A stretch of DNA of 33,836 nucleotides from Candidatus Faecalibacterium faecigallinarum (GTDB lineage Bacteria > Bacillota > Clostridia > Oscillospirales > Ruminococcaceae). The stretch is taken from positions 1-33,836 of the forward strand of contig DWWN01000022.1 in NCBI GenBank assembly GCA_019119685.1, read 5' to 3'. The notes under the pieces are model-generated. The model had not been told where the DNA came from. It searched no databases and saw nothing but the letters and a program-made list of their open reading frames with translations. The translations under genes and the position numbers were made by a program. Below are positions 1-8,295 of this stretch, one piece after another (within the stretch, counting starts at the first letter, position 1; each line of letters starts with the position of its first letter).

Positions 1-31
1 GGTGTATAAAAGATAGAGACCCAAAACAGGC

Positions 32-56
32 TGAAAGGAAGGTCCGTTTCCTTTCA
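32..56. promoter_or_regulatory. Dyad at the predicted transcription start
   Basis: TGAAAGGAA (32-40) and TTCCTTTCA (48-56) form a perfect 9-bp inverted repeat with a 7-base loop. It lies exactly where the leftward transcript from the promoter at 62-89 should begin, so it would be either a 5'-terminal stem-loop of that mRNA or an operator. Which of the two cannot be decided from sequence. Confidence 0.4.
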
Positions 57-61
57 AAAGC

Positions 62-89
62 ATTATAGCATACCCCCCCCCGGTGTCAA
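62..89 (-). promoter_or_regulatory. Sigma-A promoter firing off the left edge, poly-G spacer
   Basis: Read on the minus strand there is a -35 TTGACA (84-89), a 16-base spacer (68-83) and a -10 TATAAT (62-67) preceded by TG plus one base (extended -10). All twelve core positions match consensus. The spacer contains nine consecutive G. Transcription would start near position 55 and leave the window leftwards, so the controlled gene is not visible. Confidence 0.65.
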
Positions 90-289
90 GCCCCGATTTA
101 CTATTTTTTGGTTTTTGCTTTCTTTTCTTTATTTTCAAATCTGACGTCCCATTTCGCGCCGGAGGCGCGGGAAGGAATTTTGAGCGTGGGAGTGGTAAAT
201 TTTGTATATTTATACGTTTTTTCTCCCCCCTCTGTTTTTGCCCTCTCCGCCGCCTGCGGCGGCACCTCCCCCGCACGCGTGGGAGGCTC

Positions 290-334
290 CCCTCTCAGTC
301 TCGCCGCCCTTGCGGGCGTCTCGCCAGCTCTCCC
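290..334 (-). repeat. REP-like palindromic unit, copy 1 (inverted)
   Basis: Read on the minus strand this is GGGAGAGCTGGC, an imperfect palindrome with a GCCCGCAAGGGC centre, then GACTGAGAGGG. It shares the head (GGGAG.GCTG) and tail (GACTGAGAGGG) with the copies at 459-496 and 514-553 but faces the other way. It resembles dispersed intergenic palindromic units of clostridial genomes; family membership is inferred. Confidence 0.5.
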
Positions 335-370
335 GGAGGGAGAGCCAAGTTTACGCCCGTGGACAGAGAA

Positions 371-419
371 AACTTTGTGGTAAGACGAAGTTTTTTCAGC
401 TTTGCCTTACCACAAACTT
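371..419. repeat. Imperfect 20-bp inverted repeat
   Basis: The arms 371-390 and 400-419 are reverse complements at 17 of 20 positions (core TTTGTGGTAAG / CTTACCACAAA), separated by nine bases. It could fold as a hairpin in either transcript. It sits between repeat copy 1 and copies 2-3 and may be part of the same mobile repeat cluster. Confidence 0.5.
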
Positions 420-458
420 TGCCAAAACTGACGCAGGTACACTTGCCTCCCCCCGCGG

Positions 459-496
459 GGGAGGTGGCACAGCGCTTTGCGCTGTGACGGAGAGGG
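459..496 (+). repeat. REP-like palindromic unit, copy 2
   Basis: Head GGGAGGTGG, perfect palindrome CACAGCGC-TTT-GCGCTGTG (468-486), tail GACGGAGAGGG. A further dyad CCTCCCC/GGGGAGG (446-464) overlaps its left side. Same organisation as copies 1 and 3, but the palindrome sequence differs, so the stem is kept by compensating changes. Confidence 0.5.
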
Positions 497-513
497 GAGG
501 CTCCCACGTTTAC

Positions 514-553
514 GGGGGAGCTGTCATGCCGCCTTGCGGCATGACTGAGAGGG
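514..553 (+). repeat. REP-like palindromic unit, copy 3
   Basis: Head GGGGGAGCTG, perfect palindrome GTCATGCCGC-CTT-GCGGCATGAC (523-545), tail TGACTGAGAGGG. It lies in direct orientation to copy 2, about 55 bases downstream. The preserved head and tail with an altered but still perfect stem are typical of structure-conserved intergenic repeats. Confidence 0.5.
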
Positions 554-599
554 CTATATCACAGCCCCCGAGAGGGGAACTCTCTAAAAACCCCGACAA

Positions 600-630
600 A
601 AAGAAAAATGCCTGCTTTCGCAGGCATTTT
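600..630 (-). terminator. Intrinsic terminator of galE
   Basis: AAAATGCCTGC (605-615) and GCAGGCATTTT (620-630) form an 11-bp stem with a TTTC loop. On the minus strand it is followed by a T-rich tail, and it lies 58 bases past the galE stop codon, so it ends the galM-lipoprotein-galE transcript. Confidence 0.8.
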
Positions 631-687
631 CCGTTTTATGGGGGAAGTGTGGTTGGCGTGTAAAAAGTTTTGGGCAGGCGGCCCGGC

Positions 688-1713
688 TCACTTCACGGTG
701 TGGTAGCCGTCGGGGTTGTTCTTCTGCCAGTTCCAGCTGTCGGCGCACATGTCCTCGATGCCGTACTCGGCCACCCAGCCAAGCTCCCGCTTGGCCTTGG
801 AGGGGTCGGCGTAGCACTCGGCGATGTCGCCGGGGCGGCGGGCCTCGATGACGTAGGGCAACTCCTTGCCGCAGGCTTTCTCAAAGGCGTGCAGCACATC
901 CATCACGCTGTAGCCCTTGCCGGTGCCCAGGTTGCAGATAAAGAGGCCGCAGCCGGTCTCCAGCTTCTTGATGGCGCAGACATGGCCGCGGGCCAGGTCC
1001 ACCACATGGATGTAGTCCCGCACGCCGGTGCCGTCGGGGGTGGGGTAGTCGTTGCCAAAGACGTGGACCTTTTCCAGCTTGCCGACCGCCACCTTGGCGA
1101 TGTAGGGCATCAGGTTGTTGGGGATGCCGTTGGGGTCCTCGCCGATCAGGCCGGACTTATGGGCGCCGATGGGGTTGAAGTAGCGCAGCACCGCCACATT
1201 CATGCTGGGGTCAGCCTTGCAGACATCGGTCAGGATGCGCTCGGTGAACACCTTGGTGGTGCCGTAGGGGTTGGTGGTGTTGCCGGTGGGGAAGTCCTCG
1301 GTGATGGGGACGCTGGCGGGGTCGCCGTAGACGGTGGCCGACGAGCTGAACACAAAGTTGTGGCAGTCGTGGCGGCGCATGACGTCCAGGATGGTCAGGG
1401 TGCAGTTGAGGTTGTTGGAATAGTACTCGATGGGTTTGTGGACGCTCTCGCCCACAGCCTTGTAGGCCGCGAACTGGATGACGGCGGTGATGTCGGGGCA
1501 CTCGCTGAAGATGTGCTCCACATCGTCGGTCTTGGTCATGTCCGCCTCATAGAAGCGGAAGTCCTTGCCGGTGATCTGCTTGATGCGGTCCAGCACCACC
1601 GGGCAGGAGTTATAGAAGTTGTCCGCCACGACGATGTCGTACCCTGCGTTCAGCAGCTCGATGCAGGTGTGGCTGCCGATGTATCCGGCGCCGCCCGATA
1701 CCAAAATTGCCAT
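688..1713 (-). CDS. galE: UDP-glucose 4-epimerase GalE
   Basis: Interconverts UDP-galactose and UDP-glucose in the cytoplasm (Leloir pathway) and supplies UDP-Gal for surface glycans. The 341-residue product has the usual length. It has the NAD-binding Rossmann motif GGAGYIG (7-13), the SSSATVYG strand with the catalytic Ser/Thr (123-130), and the YxxxK pair Y150/K154 of extended short-chain dehydrogenases. The ATG at 1713 is chosen because GAGAGGATGG stands just upstream; the longer open frame lacks similarity. It is downstream of galM and the lipoprotein gene on the same strand, and the last gene before the terminator at 600-630. The 204-base gap before it may hold its own promoter, but I find no clear one. 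Confidence 0.95.
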   Translation of the reverse strand: MAILVSGGAGYIGSHTCIELLNAGYDIVVADNFYNSCPVVLDRIKQITGKDFRFYEADMTKTDDVEHIFSECPDITAVIQFAAYKAVGESVHKPIEYYSNNLNCTLTILDVMRRHDCHNFVFSSSATVYGDPASVPITEDFPTGNTTNPYGTTKVFTERILTDVCKADPSMNVAVLRYFNPIGAHKSGLIGEDPNGIPNNLMPYIAKVAVGKLEKVHVFGNDYPTPDGTGVRDYIHVVDLARGHVCAIKKLETGCGLFICNLGTGKGYSVMDVLHAFEKACGKELPYVIEARRPGDIAECYADPSKAKRELGWVAEYGIEDMCADSWNWQKNNPDGYHTVK

Positions 1714-1753
1714 AACAAACCATCCTCTCGATCTATCGTTGTGTTTGCCTTGT

Positions 1754-1771
1754 GCCGGAGGCGCCTCCGGC
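1754..1771. repeat. Perfect 18-bp palindrome in the galE leader
   Basis: GCCGGAGGCGCCTCCGGC is fully self-complementary and lies about 40 bases upstream of the galE start. No T-run follows on the minus strand, so it is not a convincing terminator. It could be an operator, an mRNA stem, or a processing or stability element between the lipoprotein gene and galE. Confidence 0.4.
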
Positions 1772-1917
1772 TCTTTCTGTCTACAGGATACCGCATCCGG
1801 GCCGCGGTTTCCATGCCCGGCGCGGCTATTTGCATGTATTTTTGTTGCGTTTTGAATTTGTGCTTTTTGGAACTGCGCTGTTTTTTGTACACAACACAAT
1901 GAAGGATCGGTGCATCC

Positions 1918-2649
1918 TCACGCAGCCGCCGTCTCCTGGCCGGTCACGGACAGATCGCAGTATTGCCCGCTGTAGTCGATCATCATGCTGTCCAGATGCT
2001 GCCAGTCGGTCCCCACCAGGGTATATGTGTCGCCTTCCAGCTGCAGCTGCAGCACCACCGACTGCTCGGGCCCATAGCCCATTTCCGGCACCAGTGCCTG
2101 GATGCCGTCCAGCACGGCGGCGGCGTAGATGTCCTCCAGCGCCATATATTCCTCGTCGGACATGGCGTCCAGCGCAGCCTGGTCCATCACTCCGTGCTCG
2201 GCCAGGACCGTCATCCAGATCTCATTCACATCGGTCTGGTTTTGGTAGCGGATCAGAATATCCATCGGCTGGATCGAGACGGTCACAGCGTAGCTGCCGT
2301 CCTCCAGCTTGCTGGCGCCGGTGACGCTGTATTTGCTGTGGCTGTAGATCTCCTTGATCAAGTCCACCGACTTCTGGATGGAGGCGTCGGTGGACTGGAT
2401 GGCCAGGTATTCCCGCAGGATCTCCGCCTCGGCGGCGGTGTTCCACTCGTAGTCCTCTTCTCGGGCTTCCTCCTCCGTGATGTCCGCCAGCTCGAGGTAT
2501 TCCGGGTCATACTGGCCCAGATAGCTGGCGTCCAGCAGGCCCTGGATGTAAGTCTCGGCATCCTCGGGAGTGACGCTGCTGCAGGCTGCCAGGCCCAGCG
2601 CCATGACGCCGGCCAGCAGCAAAGCTGTTATACGGTGAAAAAATTTCAT
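1918..2649 (-). CDS. Putative lipoprotein of unknown function
   Basis: The 243-residue product begins MKFFHRITALLLAGVMALG and has a lipobox LAAC, so it should be exported by Sec and lipid-anchored at the outer face of the membrane. The remainder is acidic and helical, with Asp/Glu-rich stretches (EEEAREEDYEWN). The layout recalls small DUF5105-like clostridial lipoproteins; this is an impression, not a firm match. The ATG at 2649 follows GGAGGAAG; the upstream in-frame extension is rejected. It starts 54 bases after galM and is probably co-transcribed with it. The galactose context suggests, but does not show, a role in carbohydrate sensing or handling. Confidence 0.8.
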   Translation of the reverse strand: MKFFHRITALLLAGVMALGLAACSSVTPEDAETYIQGLLDASYLGQYDPEYLELADITEEEAREEDYEWNTAAEAEILREYLAIQSTDASIQKSVDLIKEIYSHSKYSVTGASKLEDGSYAVTVSIQPMDILIRYQNQTDVNEIWMTVLAEHGVMDQAALDAMSDEEYMALEDIYAAAVLDGIQALVPEMGYGPEQSVVLQLQLEGDTYTLVGTDWQHLDSMMIDYSGQYCDLSVTGQETAAA

Positions 2650-2703
2650 TTTTCTTCCTCCTCCGGTCATTCGGAACCGCTGCCGGGCAGGCTGCAGCTG
2701 CAC

Positions 2704-3768
2704 TCAGATCACGCCGCACTGTTTGCCGGTGAAAAACCGCAGCGTGTTGGACACCCGGAACACCTTGCCCGCCCGCAGAATGGTGCTGGGGAACTCGGGA
2801 TGGGAAGGCGAGCAGGGGAAGTGCTCAGTCTCCAGACAGAAGCCCCCGTATTTCTGCATGGGCCGCAGTCCCTTGCCCGGGCTGGGACAATCCTGCAAAA
2901 AGTTGCCGGTGTACAGGTGGACGCCGGGCTGGGTGGTGTAGACCTTCATGCTGATGTTGCTCTCGTCGCAGGTGGCCCAGGCGCAGATGCTCTGGCGCGC
3001 GCCGGCCCGCGGCCGGTCAATGACGTAACAGTGGTCGTAGCCGTCCCCCACAAGATGGGTCTGCTCGCAGCCCGGCACCAGGTCCCGGCCGATGGCTTTG
3101 CCCTTGGTAAAGTCCATCGGGGTGCCCGCCACCGGCAGGATCCGCCCGGTAGGGCAGGTCTCGCTGTTGCCCTCCAGATAGGTGGAGGCGAACAGCTTGA
3201 GCCGCTGGTTCAGGACGGTGCCGCCGCCGTTCAGGTTGAAATAGGTGTGGTTGGTCAGGTTGACGATGGTGTCGGCGTCGGACGAGACGCGGTAGTCCAT
3301 CCGAAAAGCGTTGTCCGGGGTCAGGGTGTAGCGCACCGCGATCTTCATGTTGCCGGGGAAGCCGTCCTCGCCGTCGGGGCTGTCGGCCTCCAGCAGCAGG
3401 GTATCTCCAAAAGCCTTGACCGAATAGCTCTTGCGGGCAAAGCAGCCGTGCAGGTGGTTGCGGCCGTTGTTGGCCTCCAGCTGGTATGTCCTGCCGTTCA
3501 GGGTGAAGGCCGCGCCCTCGATGCGGTTGGCGTACCGGCCCACAAAGGCGCCGCAGTAGGTGGCGGTGTCCAGCTCGTATTCCTGGATGGTGTCGTGGCC
3601 CAGCACCACGTCCACCGGGCCGCGCCGCGCCGGGACGATGATGTTCTTGATGATGGCCCCATAGTCCAGCACGCTGACCGACAGGCCGCCGGGATTGGAC
3701 AGAATATACTCGTTGACCGGGTCCCCGCTGCGGGTGAACCCGAAAAGTTTGCTTTCGATCTTGGCCAT
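2704..3768 (-). CDS. galM: Aldose 1-epimerase (galactose mutarotase) GalM
   Basis: Interconverts alpha and beta anomers of galactose or glucose, feeding the Leloir pathway. The 354-residue length is normal. Family motifs are all present: GRYANRI (77-83), NHLHG (104-108), NHTYFNLNGGG with the catalytic His (173-183), YDHCY (244-248), and the C-terminal CLETEHFP carrying the general base Glu (about E313). The ATG at 3768 is preceded by GGAAGGAGG. It is the first gene of the galM-lipoprotein-galE group, transcribed from the extended -10 promoter at 3857-3865. No galK or galT lies in the window. Confidence 0.95.
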   Translation of the reverse strand: MAKIESKLFGFTRSGDPVNEYILSNPGGLSVSVLDYGAIIKNIIVPARRGPVDVVLGHDTIQEYELDTATYCGAFVGRYANRIEGAAFTLNGRTYQLEANNGRNHLHGCFARKSYSVKAFGDTLLLEADSPDGEDGFPGNMKIAVRYTLTPDNAFRMDYRVSSDADTIVNLTNHTYFNLNGGGTVLNQRLKLFASTYLEGNSETCPTGRILPVAGTPMDFTKGKAIGRDLVPGCEQTHLVGDGYDHCYVIDRPRAGARQSICAWATCDESNISMKVYTTQPGVHLYTGNFLQDCPSPGKGLRPMQKYGGFCLETEHFPCSPSHPEFPSTILRAGKVFRVSNTLRFFTGKQCGVI

Positions 3769-3856
3769 GATTGTCTGCCTCCTTCCGCCGGCACATCTCC
3801 CACAGGCCGCGCCGGCCAATACGGACCAGATGCAAAAAACGATCCTTTTCTCTATG

Positions 3857-3865
3857 ATTATATCA
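3857..3865 (-). promoter_or_regulatory. Extended -10 promoter of galM
   Basis: On the minus strand the sequence reads TGATATAAT: a perfect TATAAT (3857-3862) with the TG of an extended -10. No good -35 stands 16-18 bases upstream, which is acceptable for extended -10 promoters. The leader to the galM ATG is about 85 bases. A second TATACT lies further upstream in the same AT-rich tract. Confidence 0.55.
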
Positions 3866-3950
3866 CAATTTCAGTAGCTTTGCAGGGAAATATTTTGTAT
3901 CCAGAGTATAATTTTTCAGGATATATTTGGTGAATTTCACAGGCACGACA

Positions 3951-3985
3951 AAAAGCCCCCGCCTCCCGTAAGGGAAGCAGGGGCG
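3951..3985 (-). terminator. Intrinsic terminator of the RND exporter gene
   Basis: On the minus strand GCCCCTGCTTCCC, a short TTAC loop and GGGAGGCGGGGGC form a GC-rich stem with one small irregularity, followed directly by TTTTTGTC. It starts about 70 bases after the stop codon of the exporter. Confidence 0.8.
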
Positions 3986-4053
3986 ATAGCGCGGCGTCCA
4001 TCCGCACATGCCGGCTGGACGGGACGTTTTTAATAGGCTCTGTGCAAAAGGTT

Positions 4054-7000
4054 TTACGCCTCGGTGGGCTTGTGGGCGGACTGCTGCGCCAGGAACTCGG
4101 CCGCGTCGTCGGGGACGTCGTCCAGGTCCTCCTCGCTGCCGATGTCCACCACGCGGGGCATCCGCTTGAACAGCAGGTCGTACATCATGGGCACGATGTA
4201 CAGCGTCATAAAGGTGGCGTATGTCAGGCCGCCGATGATGACGATGGACATGCTGCTCATCAGCTGGCTGGCCATGTCGTTGCTGAACAGCACCATCATC
4301 ATGCCCAGGATGGTGGTCAGGGCCGTCATCAGGATGGGGCGCATACGGGTCTTGCCGGTGGCGATCAGGGCGTCGCGGCGCTCCATGCCGCCCAGCCGCA
4401 GCTGGTTGGTGTAGTCCACGAACAGGATGCCGTTGTTGACGACGGTGCCCATCAGGACGATAAAGCCCATCAGGCTCATCATGCTCAGCTGCTCGCCGAT
4501 GCCCAGCAGGCCGATCATGCCGCCGGTAAAGGCCAGCGGGATGGTGAACAGGACGATGAAGGGGGACAGCAGGCTCTGGAACTGGGCCACCATGACCAGG
4601 TACACCAGGGGCAGAGCCAGGGCCAGCCACTGGATCATCTGGCTCATGATGTCGTTGACGTTGCTGGTCTCGCCGCTGAGGGAGACGCTGTAGCCCTCGG
4701 GCAGGGCGCCGGAGGCGCTCCACTCGTCCAGCTTGTCCTGCAGCTGGCGGGCCTGCACGGTGGTGTTGTAGCCGTCCAGGGTCTCGGCGCTGACGGTGAT
4801 GCAGCGGGTCTGGTCCTGGCGGGTGATGGAGTCGGGGGTGGTGCCGTAAGTGATCTCGGCAAATTCGCCCAGGGTGTGTACCTCCGCCACCTGGCTGCCG
4901 TCGGCGGCATAGTTGGTGGTATTGAAGGTCATATCCATCAGGTTTTCCACGGTCAGCGGGTCGATGTCGTCCACGACGCGGACGGTCATGCTCTCGCCGT
5001 TGATGCTGATGGTGGTGGAATCGGTCGAGGTGGTCAGCCGGGCCGCGATGCCCTGGTAGGCCTGGGCCACCGTCAGGCCGGCGGCGCGGGCCTTGTCCTT
5101 GTCGATGTGCAGCTCGATGGTCTGGTCGCCGGCGCCCAGGCCGGTGGTGGCATTGGCAAAGCCCTCGGTGCCGTTGACCATCTCGATGACGTCCTCACTC
5201 AGGCTCTCGAGGGTGTCGAAGTCGTTGCCGTAAATGGTCACCGACAGGCCGCTGCCCAGCAGGCTGGTGATCTCCGAAATGCCGTCGATGGTGACGGTGC
5301 TGGTGCAGTCGTAGGCGGCCATGGCCTCCTCCAGCTGCTCACCCACGCGCTGGGCGTCCGACGCGCCCGCGCCGGCCTCCAGCTTGATGTTATAGGCATA
5401 GGTGCCGTAGCCGGTGGAAGTGGTGGACAGCAGGTTGGAAATGGTGCTGCCCAGCATGCCCACATCCACGCCGTAAATGGTGGTATCGGTAGTGACGCCC
5501 ACTTCCTCCACCTGGTCCATGCCCATGACCATTTCCAAAATATCGCCGGCCATGGCGTAGGACTCCTCGCGGGTCATATCGCTGGGGGTAGAGACGCTCA
5601 TGCTGATCTCGGTGCTGGTGACGTCGGGCAGCATGACCATGCCCATCGAGGCCACCCGCCAGACGCAGAAGGCCAGCAGGACCACCGTAGCCCCCAGAGG
5701 CGCGGCCTTGTGGTCCAGGCACCATTCCAGGGTATGGCCGTACTTTTCCTGCAGCTTATCGAACCAGGGCCATTTTTTGACCTCCGCGTTTTTCAGGACG
5801 GTGGAGGCCGAGGCCGGCACCACCGTGATGGCCACGATCAGGGAGGCCATCAGGCAGTAGCCGATGGTCAGGCACATGGGCAGCATCAGTTCCCGGGTGA
5901 CCTGCTTGGTAAACACCACCGGGAAAAAGACGCAGACCGAGGTCAGGGTAGAGGACACGATGGAGGCAAAGACCTGCCGGGTGCCCTGGACCGCCGCGCG
6001 GGGCGCGGGCACGCCACGGGCCCGCAGGCGGTAGATGTTTTCGATGACGACGATGGAGTTGTCCACCAGCATGCCGATGCCCAGAGACAGGCCGCCCAGG
6101 CTCATGATGTTCAGGTCGAGGCCGGTGAAATACATCATGACCACGGCAAACAGCACCGACAGGGGGATGCTGACGCCGACCACCAGAGTGGGCTTGACGT
6201 CCTTCAGGAACAGCGCCAGGATCAGGATGGCCAGCACAGCGCCCTGGGCCATGCTGGACAGGATGCTGGAGATCAGGATGGTGATATAGTTGCCCTGGTT
6301 GGACAGGACGCTGAAGTTCAGCCCCTCATACCGCCCTTCCAGGCTGTCGAAGGCCGCCAGGCAGGCGTCCGAGACGGCGTTGGCCGAGGCCGAGGTGCTC
6401 TTATAGATGTTCATGACCACGGCCTGCTCGCCGTTCAGGCGGGTGAAGGAGGCAGCGGCGTTGTCCACCACCGCCACGTCGGCCACGTCGGACAGGTAGA
6501 CGTCGGTCACGCCCTCGATGTGCAGCAGCAGCGCGCCTTCCAGGTCCTCGATGCTGTCGTATTCCTCGCCCACTTTCAGCAGCCAGGAGTTGTCGTCCTT
6601 GTCGTCGATGTAGCCCGCCGGCATGGAGAAGTTCTGGGCATAGATCAGCTGGCTGAGGATGTCGATGGTCAGCAGGTTGTTCACATCGGCGTTGGCGAAC
6701 GCGCTGGACTTGGCCTGCTCATACTCTTCTTCATACTGGTCGTACAGTTTCTGGCCCTCGTCCACCTGGCGCTGGGCCTCGGTGATCTGGAGGTAAGCCT
6801 CCAGCTGAGTCTGGGACATTTCGGCGTAGACCGTCTCGAACTGGTCCAGCAGTTCGGGCACCCGGTTCAGGGAGTCCAGGACGTCCTCCATGGTGGTGTA
6901 GACCACGTTCAGGCTCTCCTGGATCTGCAGGGTGTCCATCAGGTCGCCGGCGGTGGAGCCGTCCCCGCCGGTCTCCTGGTCCAGCCGCTGCTGCAGCTGC

Positions 7001-7983
7001 TGCAGGGCCACGGTCAGCTCGTCGGTCAGGTCGCGGATCTTCGATACTACGTCGATCAAATCGTCGATGTCCCGCAGGCCGGTGCTGGCGATCTCGTCCA
7101 TGATCTCGCCCAGGCCGTCCCGGACGCTGACCAGGGCCGCCTGGATCTCGGGCTCGTTGACAAAGGCGATGAGGTTGTCGATGGCGTTCATCAGGGTCTG
7201 GACCTTGCCGCGGATCTCCTCGGTGGCCTCCGAGACCATGCCGGCCACACGCTCCACCACACCCGAGGCAAACACATCGCCGAAGGTGTCGATGGCCTGC
7301 TGCAGCTGGGCGCGGCCGTCGGCCAGCTGGGCCGCGGCGGCATCCAGCTGCTCTTTGGCCAGGGCCAGCTGGGTGTCCACCTGTTCCAGCAGCAGGACGT
7401 TCAGCGCGTCGATCTTCTCCTCGTTCAGCTGCACCTGGATGTACTGGTTGATCAGGCCGGTGGTGGAAATGCTGGACACGCCCTCCTGGCGTTCCAGCTC
7501 GGGGATGACGCTTTCTTCCAGAAAGTCGCTCAGTTCATAGATATCGGCGCCTTCCCGGCCCACGGCCACCGTCATCAAAGAGCTCATGTCCATGCTCAGC
7601 TCCAGGATGGAGGGGGTCAGGCAGATGTCGGGCAGGCTGTCGGCGTTCTGGTCCAGGGTGTTGGACACCTTGACCATGGCGCTGTTCATGTCGGTGTCGG
7701 CCGCAAAGCCCAGCTGCACGATGCTGTAGTTTTCCGCCGAGGTGGACGTGATGCTGGATACGCCCGCCACCGTGCCCAGGGCGCTTTCCAGCACCTCGGA
7801 GACTTCGGCCTCCACCTTTTCGGGGCTGGCGCCGGGGTACACCGTCACCACCATCAGGTAGGGTGTGCTCATCTCGGGCAGCAGGTCGGTGCGCAGGTTC
7901 GTCACCGATACAAAGCCCATCAAAAAGACGATCAGGACCGCCACCAGCACGGTAAACGGCTTTTTTACGCTGTATTTTTCCAT
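4054..7983 (-). CDS. RND (AcrB/HAE-like) efflux permease with coiled-coil insertion
   Basis: A proton-driven RND exporter of 1309 residues, against about 1030-1070 for AcrB or Bacillus SwrC. TM1 is at 10-29. The porter domain follows, interrupted at about 198-436 by a long helical, Gln/Glu/Leu-rich heptad region. TM2-6 occupy about 565-730 and contain GLSLGIGMLVDNSIVVIEN, whose D641 matches the proton-relay Asp of AcrB TM4; the second Asp is Asn, as often in Firmicutes. A second porter half follows, then TM8-12 (about 1115-1272). The ATG at 7983 (AGGGAAG upstream) gives the standard cytoplasmic N-terminus. It is single-gene with its own promoter and terminator; no membrane-fusion adaptor gene is adjacent. 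Substrate (drug, lipid, surfactant) is unknown. Confidence 0.9.
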   Translation of the reverse strand: MEKYSVKKPFTVLVAVLIVFLMGFVSVTNLRTDLLPEMSTPYLMVVTVYPGASPEKVEAEVSEVLESALGTVAGVSSITSTSAENYSIVQLGFAADTDMNSAMVKVSNTLDQNADSLPDICLTPSILELSMDMSSLMTVAVGREGADIYELSDFLEESVIPELERQEGVSSISTTGLINQYIQVQLNEEKIDALNVLLLEQVDTQLALAKEQLDAAAAQLADGRAQLQQAIDTFGDVFASGVVERVAGMVSEATEEIRGKVQTLMNAIDNLIAFVNEPEIQAALVSVRDGLGEIMDEIASTGLRDIDDLIDVVSKIRDLTDELTVALQQLQQRLDQETGGDGSTAGDLMDTLQIQESLNVVYTTMEDVLDSLNRVPELLDQFETVYAEMSQTQLEAYLQITEAQRQVDEGQKLYDQYEEEYEQAKSSAFANADVNNLLTIDILSQLIYAQNFSMPAGYIDDKDDNSWLLKVGEEYDSIEDLEGALLLHIEGVTDVYLSDVADVAVVDNAAASFTRLNGEQAVVMNIYKSTSASANAVSDACLAAFDSLEGRYEGLNFSVLSNQGNYITILISSILSSMAQGAVLAILILALFLKDVKPTLVVGVSIPLSVLFAVVMMYFTGLDLNIMSLGGLSLGIGMLVDNSIVVIENIYRLRARGVPAPRAAVQGTRQVFASIVSSTLTSVCVFFPVVFTKQVTRELMLPMCLTIGYCLMASLIVAITVVPASASTVLKNAEVKKWPWFDKLQEKYGHTLEWCLDHKAAPLGATVVLLAFCVWRVASMGMVMLPDVTSTEISMSVSTPSDMTREESYAMAGDILEMVMGMDQVEEVGVTTDTTIYGVDVGMLGSTISNLLSTTSTGYGTYAYNIKLEAGAGASDAQRVGEQLEEAMAAYDCTSTVTIDGISEITSLLGSGLSVTIYGNDFDTLESLSEDVIEMVNGTEGFANATTGLGAGDQTIELHIDKDKARAAGLTVAQAYQGIAARLTTSTDSTTISINGESMTVRVVDDIDPLTVENLMDMTFNTTNYAADGSQVAEVHTLGEFAEITYGTTPDSITRQDQTRCITVSAETLDGYNTTVQARQLQDKLDEWSASGALPEGYSVSLSGETSNVNDIMSQMIQWLALALPLVYLVMVAQFQSLLSPFIVLFTIPLAFTGGMIGLLGIGEQLSMMSLMGFIVLMGTVVNNGILFVDYTNQLRLGGMERRDALIATGKTRMRPILMTALTTILGMMMVLFSNDMASQLMSSMSIVIIGGLTYATFMTLYIVPMMYDLLFKRMPRVVDIGSEEDLDDVPDDAAEFLAQQSAHKPTEA

Positions 7984-8176
7984 GAATCTTCCCTTTTTGA
8001 CTTGGGGCCCATCGCCGCAGTACCGCGGCGGCGCAGGCCGTTCTGAATACCGGACACGCCGGCACCGGGGTTCCGTTCCGTCCCCGCACAACAAAAACGG
8101 GCGGCGCGCAAAGTTTATTGCAGTCAAGTCCAATTTTCGTTTTGACGTCCTTTTAGCCGCCGGACAGTCTCCCCTT

Positions 8177-8204
8177 ATTATACATAAAACCGGGACAGTT
8201 GCAA
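8177..8204 (-). promoter_or_regulatory. Promoter of the RND exporter gene
   Basis: Minus strand: -35 TTGCAA (8199-8204), 16-base spacer, -10 TATAAT (8177-8182). This is a good sigma-A promoter about 190 bases before the start codon. Confidence 0.65.
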
Positions 8205-8286
8205 GAGCCAAAGTGTGATTTTTTTGCGGGCGTACCCCGTTTTTTCTCCCTGGAGCGATTTTCTGATGGAAAAGGCGAAAAAAATG

Positions 8287-8295
8287 TGATATACT
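8287..8295 (+). promoter_or_regulatory. Extended -10 promoter of ricT
   Basis: TGATATACT: TG at 8287-8288 and TATACT at 8290-8295. The -35 region (TGGAAA, 8267-8272) is poor. The leader to the ricT ATG is about 70 bases. Confidence 0.5.

Larger units (their letters stand above)
91..599. other. Gene-free interval built from palindromic repeats
   Basis: I see no credible gene here: open frames lack a ribosome site and have low-complexity Pro/Arg/Ser composition. The left part (105-235) is a pyrimidine-rich, AT-rich stretch. The right part (247-553) is a mosaic of dyads: CCGCCGC/GCGGCGG at 247-262, CCTCCC/GGGAGG at 265-286, and the repeat units and hairpin listed separately. Confidence 0.6.

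Noticed and set aside
83-663. Several overlapping frames in the left non-coding region
   Set aside because: They translate palindromic repeats into Pro/Arg-rich low-complexity sequence and lack ribosome sites.
670-1902. Long plus-strand open frame opposite galE
   Set aside because: Antisense shadow of a clearly recognisable epimerase.
4042-8046. A 1334-codon plus-strand open frame opposite the RND exporter
   Set aside because: Composition is His/Gln/Gly/Asp-rich low complexity typical of the antisense of a GC-rich gene, with no ribosome site; the minus-strand frame has full RND family motifs.
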